Below the pieces are notes generated by a model. It made no database searches and had not been told where the DNA came from. It saw nothing but the letters and a program-made list of their open reading frames with translations. DNA of 64,000 bases. Source: Croceibacterium aestuarii (GTDB taxonomy: Bacteria; Pseudomonadota; Alphaproteobacteria; Sphingomonadales; Sphingomonadaceae). Positions 40,703 to 49,590 of the stretch are shown in pieces. Numbering within the stretch: position 1 is the first letter of the stretch; every line of letters begins with the position of its first letter. The stretch lies in contig NZ_CP131039.1 in NCBI RefSeq assembly GCF_030657335.1, positions 62,001 through 126,000 on the forward strand, in the 5' to 3' direction. Both the position numbers and the translations under genes were made by a program.

Positions 40703-41203
40703 TCACCGCGGCTTGCCGGCCCCGGTACCGGCGCGGCCATAGCCCTCGCCGAGTTTTGCGTGCCCGCCGGTCGAGCCGAAACCGCCCGCGCCGCGCGCGG
40801 TCTCGTCCAGCTCGTCGACCTCCTGCCACACCCCGCGCGTAACGGGGGCGAGCACGAGCTGGGCGACGCGGTCGCCGCGGGCAATAGCAAAGGCTTCGCT
40901 GCCGTGGTTGATCAGGATCACCTTGAGCTCGCCGCGATAATCCGAATCGATCGTGCCCGGCGTGTTGGGGACGGCGATGCCGTGCTTGAGCGCGAGGCCG
41001 GAGCGCGGACGGACCTGGATTTCGTGTCCGGGCGGGATCGCCACGGCGAGACCGGTCGCGACCGCGTGGCGCGCGCCCGGCTGGATGATCACGTCCTCGG
41101 CCGCAAGCACGTCCATTCCGGCAGCGCCGCTCGTCGCGTAAGCCGGCAATGCCAGCCCGACGCCGTGCGGCAGGCGTTTGATCTTGACCGCGACCTCAGG
41201 CAT
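40703..41203 (-). CDS. dut: dUTP diphosphatase
   Basis: A 166-residue trimeric enzyme that hydrolyses dUTP to dUMP, keeping uracil out of DNA. The five family motifs are visible: '[11 protein letters not shown]', '[13 protein letters not shown]', '[20 protein letters not shown]', '[15 protein letters not shown]' and the glycine-rich 'GGFGSTGGH' near the C-terminus. The ATG at 41203 overlaps the end of coaBC by 8 bases, so the two genes are co-translated. The order coaBC-dut is common in alphaproteobacteria. Confidence 0.95.
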   Translation of the reverse strand: MPEVAVKIKRLPHGVGLALPAYATSGAAGMDVLAAEDVIIQPGARHAVATGLAVAIPPGHEIQVRPRSGLALKHGIAVPNTPGTIDSDYRGELKVILINHGSEAFAIARGDRVAQLVLAPVTRGVWQEVDELDETARGAGGFGSTGGHAKLGEGYGRAGTGAGKPR

Positions 41204-42836
41204 CGAGCGCTGCGGCAATCTTCTCGGCCAGCTTGAGCGCCACGTCCTTCTTGCTCATCGGCTCCCACGCCTCCTCACCCCTCTCGGTGACGATCGTAAC
41301 CCTGTTGTCGTCACCGCCCATCACGCTCTTGCCCACCGGGCCGGACACGTCGTTGGCGACGATCCAGTCCGCGCCCTTGTTCTTGCGCTTCTTCCTGGCG
41401 TTGGCGATCACGTCGTCGGTCTCGGCGGCGAAACCGACCAGCAGCTTGGGGCGCTTCTTGTCGGCCGCGAGGTTGACGAGGATGTCGGGGTTTTCCTGCA
41501 GCAGCAGCGCCGGAGGCGCATCGCCGCGCTTCTTGATCTTGTGCGCCGAATATTCGCGCGTGCGCCAGTCCGAGACCGCGGCGACCAACACCGCGGCATC
41601 GACCGGAAGACAGTTCTTGGCCGCGTTGGCCATTTCCTCGGCGCTTTCGACGTCGATGCGGTCGACGCCAGGAGGCGTCGCCAAGTGCACCGGCCCGGCG
41701 ACCAGCGTGACGCGCGCGCCGAGCGCCGCGGCTGCAGCGGCGATGGCGAAGCCCTGCTTCCCGCTCGACCGGTTGGCGATGTAGCGGACCGGATCGAGCT
41801 TCTCCCAGGTCGGTCCCGCGGTAACGAGCACGTGCTTGCCGTAGAGCGGGCGATGCTCGGGATCGATGGCGAAGTCGGGCTGCCCGTCGAGTGGGTCCTC
41901 ATCGAGCGCGGCCGCGGCATGCGGCGACGCAGGTAAGACCGGGCCACCTTCGATCGGCTCGGGTGCGACCTGGTTGGCGTTGACATGGTGGTTGATCGCC
42001 TCCCGGTCGGTCGGCGGGGCGCTCTTTGCCGCGCCCTTCTTGGCGAACAGCGGATGGTCGAGGTCGGGCGTGGCGTCGACCGGCTCCTCGACGGGAAGAT
42101 CGTCGTAGACGAAGTCCTCGAAGGCGACGTCTTCCTCGGGGGCCTTGCGCGGTGTCGAGCGGGGGATGATCGAGGCGAGCAACCCGCCGAGGCCGCCGCG
42201 TTTGTGAACTTCTTCGGGCTCGTCCTCGCCCTCTTCCTCCGGCTCCAGCGCCTCGAGGTAGTCGGCAATTTCCTGCGGGCCGGCGTCGCCCGGATCGAGA
42301 TTCAGCATCGCGGCGATCTCGAGCCACACCGACTCGGGTTCGGGCAGGCGGCCGGGACCGTATTCGCCGCAGGCCATTTCGCCGTCGTCGGGATCGAGCA
42401 CGGTCACGCCCGCCTCGCGCAGCAGACCGACGTTGCGGCGGGTCGCCTCGTGCTGCCACATCTTCACGTTCATCCCCGGCACGGCCAGCACCGGCTTGTC
42501 GGTGGCGAGAATCAGTGTGGTGCCGAGGTCGTCGGCGATGCCGGCGGCCATCTTGGCGAGCAAGTCGGCGGTCGCCGGGCATACCACGACGAGATCGGCT
42601 GCACGCGAAAGCTGGATATGGCCGATCTCGGCCTCGTCCTTGAGGTCCCAGAGACTCGAGTGGACCTGATTGCCCGACAGCGCGGCGAGGCTCATCGGGG
42701 TGACGAACTGCGCCCCCCCGTCGGTCAGCACGCAGGTGACATCGCCGCCGCCCTTCTTGATCAGGCGGACGAGCTCGCAGCTCTTGTAGGCGGCTATTCC
42801 CCCGCCCACGACAAGAAGGATGCGTGGCCCAGCCAT
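41196..42836 (-). CDS. coaBC: bifunctional phosphopantothenoylcysteine decarboxylase / phosphopantothenate-cysteine ligase with long insert
   Basis: A 546-residue coenzyme A biosynthesis enzyme. The CoaC half (1-182) has the active-site histidine H59 ('[12 protein letters not shown]'), 'PGMNVKMW' and the cysteine C156 in '[14 protein letters not shown]'. The CoaB half begins at about 333 with '[20 protein letters not shown]' and contains '[13 protein letters not shown]'. Between them lies a linker of about 150 residues (183-332), very acidic and proline-rich, which makes the protein far longer than the usual 400 or so residues. Both halves look catalytically intact. Confidence 0.94.
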   Translation of the reverse strand: MAGPRILLVVGGGIAAYKSCELVRLIKKGGGDVTCVLTDGGAQFVTPMSLAALSGNQVHSSLWDLKDEAEIGHIQLSRAADLVVVCPATADLLAKMAAGIADDLGTTLILATDKPVLAVPGMNVKMWQHEATRRNVGLLREAGVTVLDPDDGEMACGEYGPGRLPEPESVWLEIAAMLNLDPGDAGPQEIADYLEALEPEEEGEDEPEEVHKRGGLGGLLASIIPRSTPRKAPEEDVAFEDFVYDDLPVEEPVDATPDLDHPLFAKKGAAKSAPPTDREAINHHVNANQVAPEPIEGGPVLPASPHAAAALDEDPLDGQPDFAIDPEHRPLYGKHVLVTAGPTWEKLDPVRYIANRSSGKQGFAIAAAAAALGARVTLVAGPVHLATPPGVDRIDVESAEEMANAAKNCLPVDAAVLVAAVSDWRTREYSAHKIKKRGDAPPALLLQENPDILVNLAADKKRPKLLVGFAAETDDVIANARKKRKNKGADWIVANDVSGPVGKSVMGGDDNRVTIVTERGEEAWEPMSKKDVALKLAEKIAAALDA

Positions 42837-42989
42837 GCTCGCCTAGGAGTCCCTCCGTACGGCCTCAAAAGTCGGGCGCACCCTAACGGCGCGCCCCAAA
42901 CGAGGCCAGCCTTGCCTCAGGGTGGTTAACTTTTGCCTAGCGCGATCGTTTCAGGCAATGTCTCCGGCCACAGAAAACGGGGAAATCCC

Positions 42990-43388
42990 ATGCGCTTCGT
43001 CCTTACCGCCCTCGCCATGATCGGCGGCATCGTCTTCACCCTGATCGGCATCGGCTTTTTCCTCACTCCGGAAAGCTCCGGCGCGAGCCTCGGCCTGCTG
43101 CCGAGCGGAACCCAGAGCCTGGCGGTAATGCGCGCCGACATGACGGCATTCTTCGTCGTCGGCGGGCTGTCGCTGGCGTTCGGGGCATGGCAGCGCAACG
43201 GCGAACTGCTGCTGGTCCCCGCCGCGCTGTTCGGCATCGCCTTCACCGGGCGTCTGGTCAGCGTCTTCGCCGACGGCGTCTATCCGGGATTCTGGCAGCC
43301 GATGCTGGTCGAAGCGAGCGTGGTGGTCGTCAGCGTCCTGGCGAGCCAGATGTTGCCGCATCGGGCTGTCGGCCACGAGACGATCTGA
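42990..43388 (+). CDS. DUF4345 membrane protein
   Basis: A 132-residue protein with four hydrophobic helices and the DUF4345-type pattern: 'GFFLTPESSGASLGL' after helix 1, then 'AVMRADMTAFFVVGGLSLAF' and 'GRLVSVFADG'. It starts with an ATG after ggggaaa and is divergent from coaBC. Its last 59 bases overlap the 3' end of the convergent polytopic membrane gene. The function is unknown. Confidence 0.75.
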   Translation: MRFVLTALAMIGGIVFTLIGIGFFLTPESSGASLGLLPSGTQSLAVMRADMTAFFVVGGLSLAFGAWQRNGELLLVPAALFGIAFTGRLVSVFADGVYPGFWQPMLVEASVVVVSVLASQMLPHRAVGHETI

Positions 43389-44469
43389 GCGCGGCGACGA
43401 GGTCGGCCAAGGCCCGCGGCGCCAGCGCGAGGCCGGCGCCATAGGCCGGAAAAAGCAGCGCCAACCAATAGAAGTTCTCGATCCGCGCAAACAGCGCAAC
43501 CATGACGATGAAACCAAGAAACCACGTGCTGGCGAACAACCCGATGCGGCCGCCCAGTCCGGCCCAGCCGAGCAGCGGGAGGAAGGCGAGCGGAGCCCCC
43601 AGCCATGTCGGCAGGGCATTGAGCAAGCTGACAAGGACCAGACCGTGGAGCGGCAGCTCGAGACCCTGGTGCGCAGTCCACCCGCTCGACACGATATCGC
43701 CGGGGAGCTGGTGCGCGATTACGGCTTGAGCGTGGAAATACATCCCGACCAAGAACAGCGTGATTGCCACGACCACGGCCTGGAACTCGCGCCAGCGCGC
43801 CTGGCCGGCGGCGAGCACGGCCCAGAGCAGGAAATAGGGTAAGGCAAGTTCCCTGATCGCCAGGCCGCAACAGGCGAGCAGAAGCGACGGCCACCAGCGC
43901 TCCGGGCGATAGGTCGCCAGCGCGGCCGAGACGAACAGGCCGGCCATGATTTCCTGGCTCAGCCCGACCTTGGAAATGAGCGCCACCGCGCCCAGCGCCA
44001 GAGCGGCAAGCAGCGCCCCGATCCGTTCGGCGAACATGACCCGGCCGCGAAGACCGAAATAGAACCCGATCGCAGTAATCGCCCATAGCAGAACCGAAAG
44101 CACGCGCAGCCCCTCGAGACCGAGAACAATCGAACTCATGGCAAGCGTGGGCGGACGCACTGTCACGAACGGCTTGGTGGGGAATTTGGAGTGCCGCTGT
44201 TCGTCGAGCGCGGCGGCGTAATAGTTCTCGCCGGCCGAGACGCGCCTGTCGATCGCGAGGTAGAGATCGAAGTCGCGCCGCGAGCCGTGTGCCAGCTTGC
44301 GCTTGTTTTCGACCTGCGCCTTGCGGCCGTAGCTCTCTTCGGTCGAGACGCTCCACACGCCGGCAACGACGGTCAGGCCGAGCAGGACAGCGGCCGCCCA
44401 GCGCGGCAGGCGGCGCAGCGGACGGCCGAGCGCGTCCCACCAGGCGACGATGTCGGGCAACCTGCTCAT
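43330..44469 (-). CDS. polytopic membrane protein, GT-C-like, unknown function
   Basis: A 379-residue protein with about nine hydrophobic segments. An N-terminal helix (25-42) is followed by a polar periplasmic region with 'DLYLAIDRRVSAGENYYAAA' (75-94). That Asp/Tyr-containing first loop is the general layout of GT-C glycosyltransferases and related lipid-linked sugar enzymes. The ATG at 44469 overlaps the stop of the decayed upstream copy as ATGA. Its 3' end overlaps the convergent DUF4345 gene by 59 bases. The family is not named with confidence; a role in cell-surface polysaccharide or lipid modification is a guess. Confidence 0.65.
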   Translation of the reverse strand: MSRLPDIVAWWDALGRPLRRLPRWAAAVLLGLTVVAGVWSVSTEESYGRKAQVENKRKLAHGSRRDFDLYLAIDRRVSAGENYYAAALDEQRHSKFPTKPFVTVRPPTLAMSSIVLGLEGLRVLSVLLWAITAIGFYFGLRGRVMFAERIGALLAALALGAVALISKVGLSQEIMAGLFVSAALATYRPERWWPSLLLACCGLAIRELALPYFLLWAVLAAGQARWREFQAVVVAITLFLVGMYFHAQAVIAHQLPGDIVSSGWTAHQGLELPLHGLVLVSLLNALPTWLGAPLAFLPLLGWAGLGGRIGLFASTWFLGFIVMVALFARIENFYWLALLFPAYGAGLALAPRALADLVAALRSSRGRQPDAATSGSPGR

Positions 44470-44878
44470 CGCTGAACTGCTCGCCGCCACAGCGAGCCGA
44501 GCGTGAGCGGCAGGAACGCGAGCCCTGCGAACCACACGGGGGCCACAACCAGGGCCCAGTAGAAGTTGTTGTCACGCCCGGCGATCATGAAGAGCAGTCC
44601 ATAGCCTGTGCAGAGCAGGGCGCAGAAGGTGCCGAGCGGGCTTTTCCACCCCGTCCAGCCGACCAGCGGCAGCAGCGCCAGCGGCGCGGCGAGGAGCGCC
44701 GGGAGGAACTGCAGCGGGCTGGTCGCCACGATGTTGCCGGTCAGGCCGCGCATTCCGCGCAGGGCGAGCCAGCCCTCGGACGGGCGGTCGGCCGGCCGAA
44801 GCAGCGCGTTCACCTGTGCGGCATGCAGGCAATGTGGCCGGCGAAGGCCAGCAACACGGACAGCCGTGGCAGCGCCGC
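44466..44878 (-). pseudogene. decayed tandem copy of the polytopic membrane gene (C-terminal part)
   Basis: This stretch encodes a piece similar to the last third of its downstream neighbour: 'ADRPSEGWLALRG' versus 'PGDIVSSGWTAHQG', 'APLALLPLVGWTGW' versus 'APLAFLPLLGWAGL', and 'RDNNFYWALVVAPVW' versus 'RIENFYWLALLFPAY'. The short piece that should precede it ('RLSVLLAFAGHIACMPH') lies in another frame, indicating a frameshift near 44820. The N-terminal two thirds are missing, cut at the ubiB end. A formal open frame reaches 44927 but its first 37 residues are unrelated. Confidence 0.65.
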
Positions 44879-44928
44879 GGGGCCAATGCGCGAAGCGGTC
44901 CCACGGCGCCGCGCCCCCCGGCCCCATG

Positions 44929-46485
44929 CTAGCCGAGCCAGCCCGCGAAGCTGGCGATCCACACCAGCGCCCCGCCGCCGAGTGCCGCGGCGAGGTAGCC
45001 GGGCCAGCGGGCGCCTATTCCCGGACGTCGTTCCCATACGAGTTCGATTTGCGGCAGCGGTGGCTGTTCGGGCGCTCCGCCCTTGGCCGGGTAGTGTTCC
45101 TCGATCCGGCGCACGAGATCGGGCAGGCGCAGCAGCGTTTCGAAGTCGGTCCGAATCCGATCGGCGAGCGCGGCCTCGGGTCCGAGCTCGTCGCGGATCC
45201 AGCTTTTCACGAAAGGCGAGCTGACGTCCCACATGTTGATCTGCGGATGCAGCTGGGTGGCAATGCCCTCGACCATCACCATGGTCTTCTGCAGCAGCAA
45301 CAGGTGGGGCTGGGTCTGCATGTCGAAATCGCGGGTAATCGCAAACAGGCCGTCGAGCATCTGCCCGACGCTGAGCTCGCTGACCGGCTTGCCGCGCATC
45401 GGCTCGCCGACGGCGCGAAGGGCCGTGGCGAATTCGTCGACCGAGTGATAGCTCGGCACATACTGCGCCTCGAAATGAATCTCGGCGACGCGCCGGTAAT
45501 TGCCCGTGGTGAGGCCGTAGAGGATTTCCGCCAGCCACTGCCGCGCGCGCCGGTCGATCCGCCCCATGATGCCGAAATCGATCGCGACGATCGTCCCGTC
45601 GGGCCTCACGAACAGGTTCCCCTGATGCATGTCGGCGTGGAAGAAGCCGCCACTGATCGCCTGCGTCAGGAAGGCCAGCACCAGCCGCCTGGCCAGCGCG
45701 GGGAGGTCGTGGCCGGCGGCCTTGAGCGCCTCGACGTCGGAGATCTTGATCCCGTCGATCCATTCGATGGTCATGACCCGGCCATTGGTCCGGTCCCAAT
45801 CGATCGAGGGTATGCAGTAGCCGTCGAACCCGCGCATGCTTTCGGCCAGTTCGGACGCCGACGCCGCCTCGCGCCGCAAGTCGAGCTCGCGATTGGTCCA
45901 GCGCTTGAAGTTGGCGATGGTGAGCGCCGGGCGCAGCCGCCGGGCCTCTCCGCCGAGCGCCTCGAGGTGCGCTGCGGCCCATTCGTAGGTGGCGATGTCC
46001 CTGGCCAGCCGCTCGCGAATGCCGGGCCGAAGCACCTTCACCGCGACGTCGACGCCCTCGGTGGTGACCGCACGGTGCACCTGGGCGATCGAGGCCGAGC
46101 CGACCGGCTCGGGGTCGATGTACGAAAACACGGAGTCGACCGGAGCCTCGAAGCTGCGGGCGATCTCCGCCTCGATGGCGGCATAGGGAACCGGCGGCAG
46201 GCTGTCCTGCAGCGAGAGCAGGTTGTGCGCCGCCTCTTCGCCCACGAGGTCGGGACGAGTGGCGAGCGACTGGCCGAGCTTGATCGCCGCGGGGCCAATG
46301 TCCTGGAAGGCCGCGGCGTAGTCGGGCGCGCCCGGCTGCAAAGTTCCGAACCGGGCTATGCGGGCAAGCCGCTTGACCTGCGGCGGGGTATTCGGATCGC
46401 GCTCGATCCCCCGGAGCGCGCCATGCCGCGCCAGCGTTCGGCCCCACTTGAGGAGCCGCCAGATGTGTCTGGCCGGCCGGGTCAC
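44929..46485 (-). CDS. ubiB: UbiB-family ubiquinone biosynthesis kinase-like protein
   Basis: A 518-residue atypical-kinase-fold protein required for ubiquinone synthesis. It contains the family-defining KxGQ motif ('AAIKLGQSLATRPDL'), an Ala-rich nucleotide loop ('PVGSASIAQVHRA'), the lysine in 'VAVKVLRPGI', the catalytic loop 'FHADMHQGNLFVRPDG' and 'VAIDFGIMGRID'. One or two C-terminal transmembrane helices are expected ('WPGYLAAALGGGALVWIASF'). The GTG at 46485 lies one base after the ubiE stop, so the genes form an operon. Confidence 0.94.
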   Translation of the reverse strand: MTRPARHIWRLLKWGRTLARHGALRGIERDPNTPPQVKRLARIARFGTLQPGAPDYAAAFQDIGPAAIKLGQSLATRPDLVGEEAAHNLLSLQDSLPPVPYAAIEAEIARSFEAPVDSVFSYIDPEPVGSASIAQVHRAVTTEGVDVAVKVLRPGIRERLARDIATYEWAAAHLEALGGEARRLRPALTIANFKRWTNRELDLRREAASASELAESMRGFDGYCIPSIDWDRTNGRVMTIEWIDGIKISDVEALKAAGHDLPALARRLVLAFLTQAISGGFFHADMHQGNLFVRPDGTIVAIDFGIMGRIDRRARQWLAEILYGLTTGNYRRVAEIHFEAQYVPSYHSVDEFATALRAVGEPMRGKPVSELSVGQMLDGLFAITRDFDMQTQPHLLLLQKTMVMVEGIATQLHPQINMWDVSSPFVKSWIRDELGPEAALADRIRTDFETLLRLPDLVRRIEEHYPAKGGAPEQPPLPQIELVWERRPGIGARWPGYLAAALGGGALVWIASFAGWLG

Positions 46486-46486
46486 G

Positions 46487-47218
46487 CTATGTCTTCCATC
46501 CCGAATGGATTGCCACCAGCCCGCCCATGATCGGTTCGACCCTGGTGCAGGCGAAACCGGCGCGGACGATCATCGCCTCGAATTCGGACATCGGCGGGAA
46601 TCGGCGGATCGATTCGATCAGATAGCGGTAGCTCTCGGCATCGCCGGCGATGGCTTTGCCGAGCTGCGGCACCAGCTTGTGCGAATAGACGTCGTAGGCC
46701 TCTTTGAAGCCGGGCCACTCGGTGGTCGAGAACTCGAGGCAGAAGAAGCGCCCGCCGTACTTGAGCACGCGGTGCGCCTCGGCCAGCGCCTTGTCGATAT
46801 GGGTCACGTTCCTGATGCCGAAGGCGATGGTGTAGGCATCGAACATGCGGGGCCCATAAGTCAGCTGTTCGGCGTTCTGGTTCGACCACACCAGCCCGTC
46901 GATGCCGCGCTCCATCGCCCGCTCGACGCCGACGTCGAGCATTTCCTGGTTGATGTCGGCAACGGTGACCTCGGCCCCCCGGGCGGCCATGCGGAAGGCA
47001 ATGTCGCCGGTGCCTCCGGCCATGTCGAGGATCGCCTCGCCCGGCTGCGGCTTCACCCGGCGCACGAACGTGTCCTTCCACAGCCGGTGCATCCCGCCCG
47101 ACATGGCGTCGTTCATCACGTCGTATTTGGCAGCAACGCCCGAGAACACCGCGCCGACCCGGCGGGTTTTCTCCTGCGGATCGACGTCTTCGTAGCCGAA
47201 GGAAACCGTTTCGCTCAT
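46487..47218 (-). CDS. ubiE: demethylmenaquinone/ubiquinone C-methyltransferase
   Basis: A 243-residue SAM-dependent methyltransferase of normal length. 'VFSGVAAKYDVMNDAMSGG' (26-44) and 'HRLWKDTF' are the UbiE N-terminal signature. The SAM-binding motif is 'ILDMAGGTGDIAFRMA', and 'FDAYTIAFGIRNVTH' is the second signature. It C-methylates the benzoquinol ring in ubiquinone synthesis. Its ATG overlaps the stop of the upstream EamA gene as ATGA, and ubiB follows at once. Confidence 0.96.
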   Translation of the reverse strand: MSETVSFGYEDVDPQEKTRRVGAVFSGVAAKYDVMNDAMSGGMHRLWKDTFVRRVKPQPGEAILDMAGGTGDIAFRMAARGAEVTVADINQEMLDVGVERAMERGIDGLVWSNQNAEQLTYGPRMFDAYTIAFGIRNVTHIDKALAEAHRVLKYGGRFFCLEFSTTEWPGFKEAYDVYSHKLVPQLGKAIAGDAESYRYLIESIRRFPPMSEFEAMIVRAGFACTRVEPIMGGLVAIHSGWKT

Positions 47219-48159
47219 GCGCCCTCCCCTAGCCGCGGCGCGGCGTCCGCGCCAGCGCCCGCTTGCCCGCGCATGGCCAGGGCCGAGAGCGCAATTCCTG
47301 CGAGGATCATCGCCATGCCGGCGAAATGATAGGTGTGAAGCTTCTCCCCGAGCAAGGCGGCCGACAGGAAGGCCCCGAAGATCGGCATCAGGGTAATGGC
47401 CAGTCCCGCGCGCGCCGCACCGACCACCTGGGTCGCGTGGTTGAACATGAAGTAGGCCGCGATCGAGGGCAGCACGCAGACGTAGGCGAAGGCGCCGAGC
47501 ACGCCCGGGCCCCAGACGATGCGTTGGCCCGAGAGCCATTCGTTGGCGGCGAAGGGCGCGAGCACGACGGCGCCCACCAGGAAGGTCGCGGCGACGAAGC
47601 TGATCGGCGCGACGGCCGGGCGCAGACGCAAGAGCACCGTGTAGAGCGCCCAGACGGCCACGCTGGCAAGGACGAGCAGGTCGCCGGCGCCGAAATGCAA
47701 CTCGAGCGCCCGAGCCGGATCGCCCTCGAACACGATCGCCGCGACACCGACAATCGATGCGGCGACGCCCAAATTCTGCACCAAGGGGCTGCGCGTGCCG
47801 AAGAAGAGCCGATCGAGCAAGACGACCGCCGCCGGAATGGCCGCTTGCAACAGCAAGGCATTGGTCGCGGTGGTGTAGCGCAGGCCTGTGTAGAGCAAGG
47901 AGTTGAATGTCGCGATCCCGAGCAGGCCGAGCAGGAGGACCGGCACCCAGTGCCTCTTGATGGCCGGCCAGTCGCGCCGCAGCGGTCCCCAGGCGAACGG
48001 CAAGAGCAGCAGCGAGGCGCCCGTCCAGCGAACCCAGGCCAAGGTCAGCGGCGGCACCTCCAAGCGTACCGCGCGCCCGATGATCGAGTTGCCTGCCCAC
48101 AGCACCATGACGACGCCAAGCAGGGCAAGGGCGCGGTATTGGCGGCTGGCGTCTTGCAT
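47215..48159 (-). CDS. EamA-type DMT transporter
   Basis: A 314-residue inner-membrane protein with two EamA repeats (about residues 10-145 and 158-296) and ten helices. Helix 1 contains 'VVMVLWAGNSIIGRA', the frequent 'WG/AxN' pattern of DMT exporters. It is the first gene of the ubiE-ubiB transcript, divergent from mutM and coupled to ubiE by an ATGA overlap. It is an unusual partner, because mutM and ubiE are usually direct neighbours. The substrate is unknown. Confidence 0.85.
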   Translation of the reverse strand: MQDASRQYRALALLGVVMVLWAGNSIIGRAVRLEVPPLTLAWVRWTGASLLLLPFAWGPLRRDWPAIKRHWVPVLLLGLLGIATFNSLLYTGLRYTTATNALLLQAAIPAAVVLLDRLFFGTRSPLVQNLGVAASIVGVAAIVFEGDPARALELHFGAGDLLVLASVAVWALYTVLLRLRPAVAPISFVAATFLVGAVVLAPFAANEWLSGQRIVWGPGVLGAFAYVCVLPSIAAYFMFNHATQVVGAARAGLAITLMPIFGAFLSAALLGEKLHTYHFAGMAMILAGIALSALAMRGQAGAGADAAPRLGEGA

Positions 48160-48234
48160 GGCGCGTGCCCCTAGCTGCGCAGGCCGCGCTTGGCGATGAC
48201 AGAATCGCTCCGCCCGGCTAACGCCCCCCGCACC

Positions 48235-49050
48235 ATGCCCGAACTCCCCGAAGTCGAAACCACGGTGCGCGGGCTCGCCCGCTTTCTCGAGGGCGAGCGG
48301 CTCGAGGCCGTCATTCTCAATCGCGCCGACATGCGGTTTCCCTTCCCGCAGGGCTTCGTCCAGGCGCTGAGCGGCGCGCGTGTGACGGGTCTCGCGCGCC
48401 GCGCCAAGTACGGCCTCGTCCATACCGACCGCGACAGCACGATGGTGTTCCACCTCGGCATGAGCGGGCGTTGGCGCATCGATCCCGCCACGCCCGATAA
48501 GCACGACCACCTCGTTCTTGCCACCGCCGCGCACCGCTTCGCGCTTTGCGATCCGCGCCGCTTCGGTTTCGTCGACCTTGTCGCAACCGAGGCCTTGGAT
48601 GCCTGGCCGGCCTTTGCGGCGATGGGCCCCGAGCCGCTCGGCCCGGACCTTCAGGCGCTTCGCCTCAAGTCCGCGCTGGCCGGACGCAAGGCGGCGATCA
48701 AGCTCATGCTGCTCGATCAGCGCGTGGTCGCCGGACTGGGCAATATCTACGTCTGCGAAGCGCTCTGGCGCGCTGGCATCGACCCGCGCAGAGCCGCCGG
48801 GCGCGTCTCGCTCGCTGCGCTCGAGCGCCTCGTCACGGCGATCCGCGAGGTGCTCGAAGAGGCGATAGCGGCCGGGGGCTCGACCTTGCGCGATTATGCC
48901 CGGCCCGACGGCCAGCTCGGCTACTTCTCGAAGCTATTCGATGTCTACGACCGCGAGGGGGAGGCGTGCCGGCGCGATGACGGCGGCGCGATACGGCGCG
49001 TCGCGCAGGGCGGGCGGTCGACCTGGTTCTGTCCTCGCTGCCAGCGCTGA
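48235..49050 (+). CDS. mutM: formamidopyrimidine-DNA glycosylase, zinc finger lacking one cysteine
   Basis: A 271-residue base-excision repair glycosylase/AP lyase for 8-oxoguanine. The catalytic N-terminal proline follows the initiator ('MPELPEVETTVRG'), so the ATG at 48235 is certain. The helix-two-turn-helix region holds 'LLDQRVVAGLGNIYVCEAL'. The C-terminal zinc finger reads C-R-R-D-D-G ... C-P-R-C: the second zinc cysteine of the usual C-x2-C is replaced by aspartate, leaving three cysteines. Asp can ligate zinc, so the finger may still form. The rest of the protein is complete. Confidence 0.95.
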   Translation: MPELPEVETTVRGLARFLEGERLEAVILNRADMRFPFPQGFVQALSGARVTGLARRAKYGLVHTDRDSTMVFHLGMSGRWRIDPATPDKHDHLVLATAAHRFALCDPRRFGFVDLVATEALDAWPAFAAMGPEPLGPDLQALRLKSALAGRKAAIKLMLLDQRVVAGLGNIYVCEALWRAGIDPRRAAGRVSLAALERLVTAIREVLEEAIAAGGSTLRDYARPDGQLGYFSKLFDVYDREGEACRRDDGGAIRRVAQGGRSTWFCPRCQR

Positions 49051-49258
49051 GATGAATTGCTTATCGGGAACGAAAACGTAGAGGGGCGAGGGAAACGGCG
49101 GCGAGCGCCGGTCGGTCGCCGGATTCAGCCGCGAAATTCTTGACGATTCGCCAAGGCGACGCTAAGGGCGCCGCTTTCCGGCGGGAATCCGCCGTCCGAC
49201 AAACCTGCAAGACAAGAATTATTCCGGCCGCACCGGGCGGCCCGAGACAAGGATAGAC

Positions 49259-49519
49259 ATGGCCAACACGCCGCAAGCCAAGAAGCGCATTCGCCGCAAC
49301 GACCGCCGCGCCGAAATCAACGGTGCGCGCATCAGCCGCATCCGCTCCTTCGTGAAGAAGGTCGAGACCGCGATCGCCGGTGGGGACAAGACCGCCGCTG
49401 CGGCAGCGCTCAAGGATGCGCAGCCCGAACTGGCGCGCGGCGTCGCTCGCGGCGTTCTCCACAAGAACACGGCCTCGCGCAAAATGAGCCGACTCAGCAA
49501 GCGAGTCGCAGGCATGTGA
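49259..49519 (+). CDS. rpsT: 30S ribosomal protein S20
   Basis: An 86-residue basic helical ribosomal protein. '[14 protein letters not shown]' and '[16 protein letters not shown]' are typical, and the C-terminus is '[18 protein letters not shown]'. It binds 16S rRNA early in 30S assembly. It stands alone between mutM and dnaA, with about 200 bases upstream for its promoter and leader. Two hairpins follow, the second being a clear terminator. Confidence 0.97.
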   Translation: MANTPQAKKRIRRNDRRAEINGARISRIRSFVKKVETAIAGGDKTAAAAALKDAQPELARGVARGVLHKNTASRKMSRLSKRVAGM

Positions 49520-49524
49520 TTCGC

Positions 49525-49546
49525 TCCTGCGGGGTTTTCCGCAGGA
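49525..49546. other. hairpin just after rpsT
   Basis: A perfect 8-bp stem tcctgcgg-ggtttt-ccgcagga begins five bases after the rpsT stop. It may protect the 3' end of the mRNA. It has no T-run; the true terminator is the next hairpin. Confidence 0.6.
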
Positions 49547-49561
49547 ACGAAATCGGAACGA

Positions 49562-49590
49562 GGCTGGTGCGAAAGCACCGGCCTTTTTTT
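49562..49590 (+). terminator. rho-independent terminator after rpsT
   Basis: The stem ggctggtgc (49562-49570) with gcaccggcc (49575-49583) closes a stable gaaa tetraloop, has one G-T pair and is followed by seven T residues. Confidence 0.92.

Noticed and set aside
44466-44927. An intact 153-residue membrane protein gene
   Set aside because: The first 37 residues are unrelated to the family and part of the homologous sequence lies in another frame, so a truncated, frameshifted copy explains the data better.
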